A stretch of DNA of 64,000 bases from CAZEPJ01 sp964514105 (lineage in GTDB: Bacteria; Desulfobacterota; Desulfocorpusculales; Desulfocorpusculum): positions 1 to 64,000 of the forward strand of contig CAZEPJ010000009.1 in NCBI GenBank assembly GCA_964514105.1, given 5' to 3'. Positions 24,755 to 33,218 of this stretch are shown here, one piece after another; positions within the stretch are counted from its first letter, which is position 1, and the number at the start of each line of letters is the position of its first letter. A model generated the notes under the pieces. The model was not told the origin of the DNA. It ran no database searches and was given only the letters and a program-made list of their open reading frames with translations. A program made the position numbers and the translations under genes.

Positions 24755-27502
24755 ATGATCGGCATTCAATCGTTCGGCGGATACATCCCCAAGCTGCGAC
24801 TCAACCGCATGAGCGTATTCGAGGCCATGGGGTGGTTCGCCCCCGCCATCATCCAGGTGGCCCAGGGGGAACGCTCGTTCTGCAACTTCGATGAGGACAG
24901 CGTCTCGATGGCCGTGGCCGCGGCCCGCGACTGCCTCGTGGGCAGGGACAAGCAGGCCGTGGACGGGCTCTTCCTGTGCTCCACCACCCTGCCGTTTTCC
25001 GATCGCCTCAACGCGGGCATCGTCAAGACGGCCCTCAATCTGCGGGACGACATCCAGGCGGCGGACGTCACCTCGTCCCTGCGTGCCGGCACCACGGGTC
25101 TGATCCAGGCGCTGGCCGCGGTCAGGGGGGGGGACATGCGGCAGGCCCTGGTGGCCGCCTCGGACAAGCGAATGACCAAGGCCGCCTACTTCTACGAGAT
25201 GTGGTTTGGCGACGGGGCGGCTGCGCTGTTGGTGGGGGACACGGATGTGGTGGCCGAGTTCCTGGGGGCGTACTCGGTGACCCACGACTTCGTGGACCAT
25301 TACCGGGGGGCGGATCGCTCCTTCGACTACATGTGGGAGGAGCGCTGGGTCCGGGATGCGGGCTACGCCACCATCATCCCCGAGGCCGTCGAGGGGCTCC
25401 TCAGGAAGCTGGGCACGTCCATGGACGCGGTGGACCGGCTGGTGTTTCCCTGCTTCTTCCAGGCCGAGCACCGAAACATCGCTCGCAAGCTGGGGGCCGA
25501 TGCCTCCAAGGTCATGGACAACATGCACGAGGTGTGCGGGGAGACCGGAGCGGCCCACCCCCTGGTCATGCTGGTCCGCGCCCTGGAGGAGGCCAAGCCC
25601 GGGGACCGGATCCTGGCGGCTGGCTTCGGCCAGGGCTGCGACGCCCTCCTGTTCCAGGCGACCGACGCGATGCGAAAGCTCCCCCCCCGCAGGGGGATCA
25701 GGGGCTCGTTGGCCGACAAGCGCAGTTCGACCAACTACATGCAGTTCCTCAAGTTTCGGGATCTGATCCAGACCGAGATGGGGATCCGGGCCGAGGCCCC
25801 CAAGCAGACCGCCTTGAGCGCCCTGTGGCGGCGGCGCCATACGGTCCTGGGGCTCCTGGGGGGCAAGTGCACCGAATGCGGCACGCCCCAGTTTCCCCCA
25901 ATGAGCGTCTGCGTCAATCCCCAGTGCCATGCCGTGGACTCCCAGGAGCCCTACGAGTTTGCGGACCAGCCCGCCGTGGTCAAGAGCTTCACGGGGGACA
26001 TGCTGGCCGTGTCTCTGGCGCCCCCGGCCATCTACGGGATGGTCGAGTTCGTCAACGGAGGCCGCTTCCTGTTCGACTTCACGGACTGCGAGCTTTCGGA
26101 GGTCAAGGTGGGGCAGCCCGTGGCCATGAGCTTCCGGCTGCGGTACGAGGATGACCAGCGGGGCTTCAGCGGCTATTTCTGGAAGGCCGTGCCGCTGCCG
26201 GCCCGGGAGGTCCCCAAAGCCGCGGCCCAGGAGATCCATTTTGACGGTCGGGTGGCGCTGGTGACGGGTGCGGGCGCGGGACTTGGGCGGGTTTATGCAC
26301 TGGAGCTGGCCCGGCGGGGGGCCAAGGTGGTGGTCAACGATCTGGGGGGTGGTCGGGACGGCACGGGGGGTTCTCGGTCGGCGGCGGACGGGGTGGTGGA
26401 GGAGATTCGGGCCTTTGGGGGCGAGGCGGTGGCCAACTACGATTCGGTGGCGAGCGCCGAGGGTGGGCAGGCCATGGTGGATGAGGCGGTTCGGGCGTTT
26501 GGGCGGCTGGACATTCTGATCAACAATGCGGGGATTCTGCGGGACCGGACGCTGGTGAAGATGGAGCCTGGGGAGTGGGACGCGGTGATGGACGTGCACC
26601 TCAAGGGGGCGTATAACGTGACGCGGCCGGCGTTTGTGCGGATGCGGGAGCAGGGCTATGGGCGGATCGTGATGACGACGTCGGCGGCGGGGCTTTACGG
26701 GAACTTCGGGCAGACCAACTACTCGGCGGCCAAGATGGGGCTGGTGGGCTTCATGAACACCGTGCGGCTTGAGGGGGCCAAGTACAACATCCGGGTGAAC
26801 ACGGTGGCGCCGGCTGCGGCCACGCGGCTCACCGAGGACGTCATGCCTCCCGAGCTTTTCGCCAAGCTCAAGCCCGAGTTCGTGGCCCCCCTGGTCCTGT
26901 ACCTCTGCTCCGAGCAGTGCCCGGTCTCCGGCGGGATCTACAACGCGGGCATGGGATACTTCAACCGGGTCGCCCTGGTGACCGGCCCCGGGGCCGTGGT
27001 GGGCGAAGGTCTGACCGCCCCCTTGCCCGAGGCGGTTGCCGCGGCCATGGGCAAGATCAACAGCCTGGCCGGCGGCGGGGAGTATCCCAACGCCACGGCC
27101 GCGCTGGGTGCCATCCTGGAGGCCTGGGATCCCAAGAAGGCGAAGGCGGAGGCCGAGGCCGAGGGGGGAGCCGGGGGTCTCACGGTGAGGGGCATTTTCG
27201 AGAAGATGGCCGGGGCGTTTCAGGCGGACAAGGCGGGGGGGGTGGACGTGGTGTTCCAGTATGTCATCAGCGGGCCCGGCGGGGGCACGTGGCACGTGGT
27301 GGTCAAGGACGGGGCGTGCCGCGTGGCCGAGGGGGCCCACGAGCGGCCCACCACCACCATCAAGATGGGGGATGAGGACTTTGTGAAGATGATCTCCGGG
27401 CAGCTCAAGGCCATGGCCGCGTACACCAGCGGCAAGCTCAAGGTCGAGGGCGATCTCATGAAGTCCCAGCTCATCGAGAAGTTGTTCAAGATGCGCGCGT
27501 AG
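24755..27502 (+). CDS. HMG-CoA-synthase-like / zinc-ribbon-OB (DUF35) / SDR / SCP2 fusion protein
   Basis: 915 aa, 21 bp after the previous gene, with AAGGAGG 7 nt before the ATG. Residues about 1-350 have the thiolase-superfamily fold closest to HMG-CoA synthase (MIGIQSFGGYIPKLRLNR). The block that normally holds the catalytic cysteine (ACKAGT) reads SLRAGT with Leu109, and the Glu and His motifs are also not evident. Residues 372-391 form a zinc ribbon (C372, C375, C386, C391), followed by an OB domain (DUF35). Residues 494-909 repeat the SDR and SCP2 domains of the upstream protein. A thiolase follows, so a multienzyme complex is plausible. The reaction of the first domain is unknown. Confidence 0.85.
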   Translation: MIGIQSFGGYIPKLRLNRMSVFEAMGWFAPAIIQVAQGERSFCNFDEDSVSMAVAAARDCLVGRDKQAVDGLFLCSTTLPFSDRLNAGIVKTALNLRDDIQAADVTSSLRAGTTGLIQALAAVRGGDMRQALVAASDKRMTKAAYFYEMWFGDGAAALLVGDTDVVAEFLGAYSVTHDFVDHYRGADRSFDYMWEERWVRDAGYATIIPEAVEGLLRKLGTSMDAVDRLVFPCFFQAEHRNIARKLGADASKVMDNMHEVCGETGAAHPLVMLVRALEEAKPGDRILAAGFGQGCDALLFQATDAMRKLPPRRGIRGSLADKRSSTNYMQFLKFRDLIQTEMGIRAEAPKQTALSALWRRRHTVLGLLGGKCTECGTPQFPPMSVCVNPQCHAVDSQEPYEFADQPAVVKSFTGDMLAVSLAPPAIYGMVEFVNGGRFLFDFTDCELSEVKVGQPVAMSFRLRYEDDQRGFSGYFWKAVPLPAREVPKAAAQEIHFDGRVALVTGAGAGLGRVYALELARRGAKVVVNDLGGGRDGTGGSRSAADGVVEEIRAFGGEAVANYDSVASAEGGQAMVDEAVRAFGRLDILINNAGILRDRTLVKMEPGEWDAVMDVHLKGAYNVTRPAFVRMREQGYGRIVMTTSAAGLYGNFGQTNYSAAKMGLVGFMNTVRLEGAKYNIRVNTVAPAAATRLTEDVMPPELFAKLKPEFVAPLVLYLCSEQCPVSGGIYNAGMGYFNRVALVTGPGAVVGEGLTAPLPEAVAAAMGKINSLAGGGEYPNATAALGAILEAWDPKKAKAEAEAEGGAGGLTVRGIFEKMAGAFQADKAGGVDVVFQYVISGPGGGTWHVVVKDGACRVAEGAHERPTTTIKMGDEDFVKMISGQLKAMAAYTSGKLKVEGDLMKSQLIEKLFKMRA
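26234..27481 (+). repeat. 1,248-bp direct repeat, copy B (SDR + SCP2 module)
   Basis: Second copy of 23471-24718. After the repeat the two genes encode different tails: LFRF in copy A and LFKMRA in copy B. Confidence 0.93.
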
Positions 27503-27597
27503 CGCGCCCAAGGTGGCAGACAGGCCTGCAACGCCTGGTGTGCCCAAAGCTTGATGCCCGGGGGCCCCAGCGGCTGCCCGGGCAGGGGAGGTGGGAG

Positions 27598-28806
27598 ATG
27601 GCCACGGGGATCAGGGACAAGGTCGCGATCATCGGCATGGGGTGCACCCGATTTGGGGAGCGCTGGGACGTGGGGGCCGAGGAGCTCATGGTGGAGGCGT
27701 TCGGGGAGTGCGCTCAGGACGCCAAGATCGACGCCAAGGAGATCCAGGCGGCCTGGCTGGGGAGCCACTTCGAGGAAGTGAACGTGGGCAAGAGTGCGGT
27801 TCCCCTGTCGGTGAGCCTGCGCCTGCCTCGGATCCCGGTGACGCGGGTGGAGAACTATTGCGCCACGGGCACAGAGGCGTTCCGGGGGGCCGTCTATGCA
27901 GTGGCCTCGGGGGCCTACGACATCTGCCTGGCCATGGGTGTGGAGAAGCTCAAGGATGCGGGGTACGGCGGGCTGCCTGCCTGGGGATCCAACGCCGGGC
28001 CCATGCTCTTCATGCTCTTCCCCAACATGACGGCGCCGGGGGCCTTCGCCCAGCTGGCCACGGCGTATCAGGCCAAATACGGCGTGGCCGAGCAAGACCT
28101 CAAGCGGGCCATGGCCCAGGTGTCGGTGAAAAGCCACGCCAACGGCGCCATCAACCCCAAGGCCCACCTGCGCAAGGCCGTCACCATCGAGCAGGTCATG
28201 GGGGCTCCCATCATCGCCCACCCCCTGGGGCTCTTCGACTGCTGCGGGGTGAGCGACGGGGCGGCCTGCGCCGTGGTCACCACGGTGGATAAGGCCCGGG
28301 AGATGGGGCACAAGAACCCCGTGGTGGTCAAGGCCCTGCAGCTGGCCGTGAGCAACGGCGAGGAGGCTTCCTTCAACGCGTGGGACGGCACGTATTTCGC
28401 GACGACGGACCAGTGCAGCACGGCGGCGTACCGGGAGGCCGGGATCACCGATCCCCGGGAGGAGATCAGCATGATGGAGGTCCACGACTGCTTCTCCATC
28501 ACGGAACTGGTCACCACGGAGGACCTCCACATCTCCGAGCGGGGGCAGGCCTGGAGGGACTTCCTGGACGGCTTCTACAACCGGGACGGAAAGGTCCCGT
28601 GCCAAGTGGACGGCGGGCTCAAGTGCTTCGGCCACCCCATCGGGGCCTCGGGGTTGCGCATGCTCTACGAGATGTACCTGCAGCTCCAGGGACGAGCCGG
28701 CGAGCGGCAGGTCCCCAACCCCCGCTTCGGCCTGACCCACAATCTGGGGGGATTCCCCCAGCAGAACGTGTGCAGCATCGGCATCGTGGGGAGGCTCAAG
28801 GGGTAA
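27598..28806 (+). CDS. SCPx-type thiolase (acetyl-CoA acyltransferase family)
   Basis: 402 aa. The nucleophile cysteine is C88 in ENYCATGTEAFRGAVYAVAS. The C-terminal half carries HDCFSITELV and the second active-site group LKCFGHPIGASGLRM. This is the lipid-transfer/SCPx branch of thiolases, which often work with a separate DUF35 partner; here a DUF35 domain is within the preceding fusion. The start at 27598 follows GGGGAGGTGGGAG. The expected role is the thiolytic or aldolytic cleavage step of the pathway. Confidence 0.88.
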   Translation: MATGIRDKVAIIGMGCTRFGERWDVGAEELMVEAFGECAQDAKIDAKEIQAAWLGSHFEEVNVGKSAVPLSVSLRLPRIPVTRVENYCATGTEAFRGAVYAVASGAYDICLAMGVEKLKDAGYGGLPAWGSNAGPMLFMLFPNMTAPGAFAQLATAYQAKYGVAEQDLKRAMAQVSVKSHANGAINPKAHLRKAVTIEQVMGAPIIAHPLGLFDCCGVSDGAACAVVTTVDKAREMGHKNPVVVKALQLAVSNGEEASFNAWDGTYFATTDQCSTAAYREAGITDPREEISMMEVHDCFSITELVTTEDLHISERGQAWRDFLDGFYNRDGKVPCQVDGGLKCFGHPIGASGLRMLYEMYLQLQGRAGERQVPNPRFGLTHNLGGFPQQNVCSIGIVGRLKG

Positions 28807-28869
28807 TGGGCCGCCCGTCGCGGCGGTCCGGGGAAAAGGCCTACGGCGAGCAATGGGCGAGAGACGGGC

Positions 28870-29220
28870 ATGCTGGAGATCCGCGCCATCATGAACTCCC
28901 CGGTGGAGGAGATCCTGGGCTTCAAGACGTGCTGCGGGATGCGGGCGTTCGACCAGAACCTGGAGGTGCTGGTCACCAACCGCGGGTCGCGGCCCGTCCG
29001 GCTGGTCAGCCGGATGGAGCTGCGCGGGGCGACGGGGCCCGTCCGGGTGGACACCCTCATGCCACCGGGCATCCGGGAGATCGGCCCCGGGGAGGTCGCG
29101 GCCTTCTACTGCAGCATGGATGAGGGGCGCTGGGGCCAGGCGCAGGAGATGATCTTTTTCGATGCGGAGGGAAATGAGCACGCCACGCACATCTTCCATG
29201 CCCACAGGGAGGAGGGGTAG
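28870..29220 (+). CDS. Small protein of unknown function
   Basis: 116 aa between the thiolase and the acyl-CoA dehydrogenase, same strand; its stop is 3 bp before the GTG of the dehydrogenase, so the two are coupled. The sequence is beta-rich (NLEVLVTNRGSRPVRLVSRM, then IGPGEVAAFYCSMDE) with CC at residues 21-22 and a histidine-rich end (NEHATHIFHAHREEG). No signal peptide. Not recognised; its tight placement suggests a role in the same pathway. Confidence 0.65.
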   Translation: MLEIRAIMNSPVEEILGFKTCCGMRAFDQNLEVLVTNRGSRPVRLVSRMELRGATGPVRVDTLMPPGIREIGPGEVAAFYCSMDEGRWGQAQEMIFFDAEGNEHATHIFHAHREEG

Positions 29221-29223
29221 GCT

Positions 29224-30366
29224 GTGGAGATCCTGAAGTACACCGAAGAGCACCGGATATTCAGGGACGCCTTGCGCAAGTTCTGCCAGAAGGAGGTGAT
29301 CCCGTTCGCGGACGAGTGGGAGGCGGCAGGCATCGTCCCCAAGTCGGTCTGGAGGAAGATGGGGGAGCAGGGCTTCCTGGCCATGTGGGTCCCCGAAAAG
29401 TACGGGGGGATGGGCGTGGATTTCCTCTATTCGGTGATCGTGGCCGAGGAGGTGGTCAAGACCAACACCTCGGGCCTGGCCGCCCCCCTTCACAGCGACA
29501 TCGTGGTGCCGTACATTTACGCGTACGGCTCCGAGGAGATCCGGCGGAGGTATCTGCCGGGCTGCGTCTCCGGCGAGATCGTAACGGCCGTGGGCATGAC
29601 GGAGCCCAACGCCGGGAGCGACCTGGCGGCCATGCGGACCACGGCCGTGGAGGACGGGGACCACGTGGTGATCAACGGCCAGAAGACCTTCATCAGCAAC
29701 GGGATCAACTGCGACCTGCTGGTCCTGGCCGCCCGGGACCCCAAGGTGGAGAACCCCCACCGGGCCGTGGACCTTTACTGCGTGGAGGCCGGGACGCCGG
29801 GGTTCGAGAAGGGCAAACGGATCAAGAAGGTGGGATGGCACGCCCAGGACACAGCCGAGCTGTTCTTCCATGACTGCCGGGTGCCCAAGGCCAACCGGCT
29901 GGGGGAGAAAGGCAACGGCTTCGTCATGCTCATGGAGAAGCTCCAGCAGGAGCGCCTCATGTGCGCCATCGGGGCCGTGGCCCTGGCCGAGCACGTCCTC
30001 CCCATGACCATCGAGTACTGCCGACAGCGGCAGGCCTTCGGCCGCCCCATCTCCAAGTTCCAGCACAACCAGTTCAAGATCGTGGAGATGGCCGCGGACG
30101 TGAGGCTGGGGCGGACCTTCGTGGACAAGCTCATCGCGGACCACATGGAGGGAAAGAACATCGTGGTGGACGTCTCCATGGCCAAGTTCTGGACCACGGA
30201 CATGGCCATGCGGGTGGCCGACGGGTGCGTACAGCTCCATGGCGGGTACGGATACTGCGACGAGTACCCGGTCTCGCGCATCTGGCGGGACGCACGGGTC
30301 ATGTCCATATTCGCCGGGACCAACGAGGTCATGAAGGGGATCGCCGCCAAGTTCATGGGGCTGTGA
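29224..30366 (+). CDS. Acyl-CoA dehydrogenase (LCAD/isovaleryl-CoA dehydrogenase type)
   Basis: 380 aa from a GTG start with GAGGGGTAGG upstream. FAD and substrate motifs are standard (TEPNAGSDLAAMRTTAV, VINGQKTFISNGINCDLLVL, RQRQAFGRPISKFQ, GGYGYCDEYPVSRIWRDARV). In medium-chain enzymes the base is the Glu of IYEGT; here that site reads IFAGTNEV with alanine. A glutamate in QQERLMCA (E243) sits where long-chain and isovaleryl enzymes place the base, so it belongs to that group. It starts the beta-oxidation cycle and should donate electrons to an ETF, possibly the fixAB products. Confidence 0.9.
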   Translation: MEILKYTEEHRIFRDALRKFCQKEVIPFADEWEAAGIVPKSVWRKMGEQGFLAMWVPEKYGGMGVDFLYSVIVAEEVVKTNTSGLAAPLHSDIVVPYIYAYGSEEIRRRYLPGCVSGEIVTAVGMTEPNAGSDLAAMRTTAVEDGDHVVINGQKTFISNGINCDLLVLAARDPKVENPHRAVDLYCVEAGTPGFEKGKRIKKVGWHAQDTAELFFHDCRVPKANRLGEKGNGFVMLMEKLQQERLMCAIGAVALAEHVLPMTIEYCRQRQAFGRPISKFQHNQFKIVEMAADVRLGRTFVDKLIADHMEGKNIVVDVSMAKFWTTDMAMRVADGCVQLHGGYGYCDEYPVSRIWRDARVMSIFAGTNEVMKGIAAKFMGL

Positions 30367-30405
30367 GCGCCCCGATTCGCGGGCTGGAAGCCGGGAGGAG
30401 CGGTC

Positions 30406-31239
30406 ATGCCGAGGCTGGGTGCGGGCGACGTGACGCTGCACTGGGAGATCCAAGGCGAAGGCCATCCCCTGGTCCTCATTCGGGGCTTCGCGAGCAACGC
30501 GGACCATTGGTATTGCCAGCTGCCGGAGCTCTCGGCTCGGTTCCGGGTCCTGGTCTTCGACAACCGGGGGGTGGGCCGTTCGGACCGACCCCAGGGGCCG
30601 TGCACCATCCCCATGATGGCGGACGACACCGTGGGTCTCATGGACGCCCTGGGCATCCCCCGGGCCCACGTCCTGGGCATATCCATGGGTGGGATGATCG
30701 CCCAGGAGATGGCCCTTCGTCACCCCCGGCGGGTGATGGGCCTGGTCCTGGCGTGCACCCACTGCGGGGGGAGCCGATTCGTTCCCCCTTCGGTACAGGT
30801 CGGTCAGCTCTTGGCGGATTACGCGGCCACCGGCTCCCCGGAGGCGGCCGCGCGTGCGGCCGCATGCCTGTTCACGCCCACAACCCTCCGAAACGCCCCG
30901 GAGATCGTCGAGCGCTACACAGAGGTATCCCGTCGATTCCCGGTGGAGACGGGCGTCCTGCTCCGTCAGTACGACGCCATTCGAGGGCACGACGCGTGGG
31001 GCCGTCTTCCCCGGATCCAGGCCCCGACGCTGGTGATCACGGGGGATGAGGACGTGCTCATCCCGCCCGAGAACTCCCGGATCCTGGCCGAGCGGATACC
31101 CGGGGCCGTGCTCCGAGTCATCCCCGGCGGCGGCCATCAGTTCATGCTGGAGCAGGCCCAGGCCTTCAACCAGGCCGTGGTGGAGTTCCTGGAAGGCCTG
31201 CCGCAAGGGGATTCGAGGGCCTGTTCCCCTCGTCCTTGA
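30406..31239 (+). CDS. Alpha/beta-hydrolase fold protein
   Basis: 277 aa. The nucleophile serine is in LGISMGGMIAQEMA (about residue 95), the oxyanion region is LIRGFASNADHW, the acid is in ITGDEDVLIP and the histidine in GGGHQFMLEQA. It resembles 3-oxoadipate enol-lactonase-like hydrolases, but a thioesterase or ester hydrolase role is equally possible. It is the last gene of the fused beta-oxidation cluster, 39 bp after the acyl-CoA dehydrogenase. Confidence 0.85.
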   Translation: MPRLGAGDVTLHWEIQGEGHPLVLIRGFASNADHWYCQLPELSARFRVLVFDNRGVGRSDRPQGPCTIPMMADDTVGLMDALGIPRAHVLGISMGGMIAQEMALRHPRRVMGLVLACTHCGGSRFVPPSVQVGQLLADYAATGSPEAAARAAACLFTPTTLRNAPEIVERYTEVSRRFPVETGVLLRQYDAIRGHDAWGRLPRIQAPTLVITGDEDVLIPPENSRILAERIPGAVLRVIPGGGHQFMLEQAQAFNQAVVEFLEGLPQGDSRACSPRP

Positions 31240-31327
31240 CCTGCCCGCGTCCCGGTGAAACAATAATCCCCCGAATCGCTGCCCCCCCCCAGCGGTTGAC
31301 CAAATCCGTCGGACGAAGAGGTGTACC

Positions 31328-32857
31328 ATGAGACGAAGAGGGCTCTGTACCGCAGCGTTGATGCTCTTTCTCGCTCTTTCTACGGGCATCCTTCCCGCCC
31401 ATGCCGTCGAGCCCAGGAACATCATCCTGCTCATCGGAGACGGCATGGGGCCAGAGGCCGTGGGGCTGGCCGTTTACTACAACAGGTTCATGAACGGACC
31501 GGACAGGCCGCTCCACATGGAGCGGATGATGGCGGCCGGAAACACGGGATACTGCCTGACCTACCAGTACGGCACCGTGGTGACGGATTCGGCCTCGGCG
31601 GCCACGGCCCTGGCCTCCGGGGTGAAGACGCGGGACGCCATGATCGGCAAGGACCACGACGGCAGGCCCATGCGGACCATCCTGGACGTGGCCGGCCAGC
31701 TCGGCAAGTCCACGGGGGTCATCAGCAACACCCGCATCACCCACGCCACCCCGGCCGGGTTCTACGCCACGATTCTCCACCGGGACATGGAGAGTCAGAT
31801 CGCGTCGCAGCTCGTGGATCGGGGTGACGTCACCGTGGCCTTGTCGGCGGGCGCCCAGTTCTTCATTCCCAAGGGGACCAAGGTGGAGGAGCACGCCGAC
31901 CTGAGGGGCACGCCCAAGGCGGCGGGGTGGGGCCTCTCCAGGCGGGAGGACGACCGGGATCTGGTGGCCGAGGCCAAGGCCAAGGGGTACGCGGTGGTGG
32001 CCAGCGCCGCCGAGCTTGCGGCCGTGGATGCCGGCAGGACCGAGAAGCTCCTGGGGCTCGTCGGCGCGGCGGCCTTTCCCAGCGCCATCGATCGGCAGCC
32101 TCACCATCAGAGCGGGGTCCCCACCCTCTCGGAGATGACCCAGAAGGCCCTGGATCTGCTTGCCAAGAACCCCAGGGGGTTCTTCCTCATGGTGGAGGGG
32201 GGGCAGGTGGATTGGGTGGAACATGCCAACGATGTGGCCTCGGTGCTCCATGAAATGCTCGAGCTGGACGAGGCCCTGAAGGTGGTGTTGGCCTTTGCAG
32301 AGGCCAACCCCCATACCCTGGTGGTGATGACCGCGGACCACGACACGGGCGGCCTGGCCATCGCGTACAACAGCCACAACCCGCCGGCCCCCGTGACCCT
32401 GGCCAGCGGGGAGACCTGGAAGAGCAAATACAACTTCAACGACAGGACGATCTTCGAGAAGATGGCCCGGCAGAAGAAGTCCTTCTTCAAGATGATCCAG
32501 GACGCCAAGTCCCAGCCGGCGGACCTGAGGAAGCAGGTGGAGGACAACAGCGCCTTCACACTGAGCGAGGAGCAGGCGGCGGCGGTCCTGGCCAAGCACC
32601 CCCGGCTGGGATATCCCGCGCCGGGGGAGTACACGGAGTTCTACGTGTACGGCTCCATGAACCCGGTGGCATTGATGGGGCGCCTTCTGGGAAAGGAGAT
32701 GGGAACGGCCTGGGCCGTTGGCACCCACACCCACACGCCGGTCATGGTCTTCGCCAAAGGGCCGTGGGCCGAGAAATACAGGGGACTCCTGGACAATACC
32801 GACGTGCCGCGCATCATGGCCCAGGCCTGGGGGGCATCGCTGCCGTCGCCGAAATAA
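31328..32857 (+). CDS. phoA: Alkaline phosphatase (PhoA family), secreted
   Basis: 509 aa. A signal peptide (MRRRGLCTAALMLFLALSTG, cleavage near AHA-VEP) directs it to the periplasm. Metal and catalytic motifs are present: IILLIGDGMG, the phosphorylated serine in VTDSASAATALASGVKT, VEGGQVDWVEHAND, TADHDTGG and GTHTHTPVMVF. A charged insert near residues 370-430 is likely helical. It releases phosphate from monoesters and fits the neighbouring glycerophosphate genes. No pho box was recognised upstream. Confidence 0.9.
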   Translation: MRRRGLCTAALMLFLALSTGILPAHAVEPRNIILLIGDGMGPEAVGLAVYYNRFMNGPDRPLHMERMMAAGNTGYCLTYQYGTVVTDSASAATALASGVKTRDAMIGKDHDGRPMRTILDVAGQLGKSTGVISNTRITHATPAGFYATILHRDMESQIASQLVDRGDVTVALSAGAQFFIPKGTKVEEHADLRGTPKAAGWGLSRREDDRDLVAEAKAKGYAVVASAAELAAVDAGRTEKLLGLVGAAAFPSAIDRQPHHQSGVPTLSEMTQKALDLLAKNPRGFFLMVEGGQVDWVEHANDVASVLHEMLELDEALKVVLAFAEANPHTLVVMTADHDTGGLAIAYNSHNPPAPVTLASGETWKSKYNFNDRTIFEKMARQKKSFFKMIQDAKSQPADLRKQVEDNSAFTLSEEQAAAVLAKHPRLGYPAPGEYTEFYVYGSMNPVALMGRLLGKEMGTAWAVGTHTHTPVMVFAKGPWAEKYRGLLDNTDVPRIMAQAWGASLPSPK

Positions 32858-32888
32858 AGGAATACTGGGCAGAAGGAGGCACCGGAGC

Positions 32889-33191
32889 ATGATCCGGCAT
32901 ATCGTCATGTGGAAGCTCAAGGACGAGGCCGAAGGGGCCTCCCGGGAGGAGAACGCCCGGAAGATGAAGGAGATGCTGGAGGGGCTCCCGGGGCGGATTG
33001 CCGAGATCCGGTCCCTGGAGGTCGGCATCAATCAGGCCCGGTCCCCGGACGCCTTCGACGCGGTCCTGGTCTCGGAGTTCGCCCACTGGGAGGACCTGAG
33101 GCGGTACATGGAACACCCCGCGCACCAGCGGGTCTCGGAGTTCGTGGGCCGGGTGCGCCTGGAGCGCAGGATCGTGGACTTCGAGTCCTGA
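32889..33191 (+). CDS. Stress-responsive alpha/beta barrel (Dabb) domain protein
   Basis: 100 aa. It starts MIRHIVMWKLKDEAEG and contains FDAVLVSEFAHWEDLRRYME and HPAHQRVSEFV, the Dabb/ferredoxin-like dimeric barrel pattern. The start at 32889 has AGAAGGAGG upstream. It lies 31 bp after the phosphatase and 27 bp before glpK on the same strand. Function of such single-domain proteins is mostly unknown. Confidence 0.85.
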   Translation: MIRHIVMWKLKDEAEGASREENARKMKEMLEGLPGRIAEIRSLEVGINQARSPDAFDAVLVSEFAHWEDLRRYMEHPAHQRVSEFVGRVRLERRIVDFES

Positions 33192-33218
33192 GGGGCGGGG
33201 GGTCGGAAAGGGTTGGTC

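Noticed and set aside
22598..27502. The repeat as a transposable element
   Set aside because: No terminal inverted repeats, target-site duplications or transposase; both copies encode in-frame enzyme domains.
21665..27547. A very long minus-strand open frame (1,960 codons) across the fusion genes
   Set aside because: It is antisense to TetR, the hydratase fusion and the synthase fusion, lacks any family motif, and repeats itself only because the 1,248-bp block is present twice. High GC content keeps stops rare.
29224..30366. Acyl-CoA dehydrogenase as inactive because IYEGT reads IFAGT
   Set aside because: Long-chain and isovaleryl enzymes place the base elsewhere, and E243 in QQERL fits that position.
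27220..31446. A 1,408-codon minus-strand open frame
   Set aside because: Antisense to the thiolase, acyl-CoA dehydrogenase and hydrolase genes, rich in Pro/Arg/His/Gly, no ribosome site or motif.
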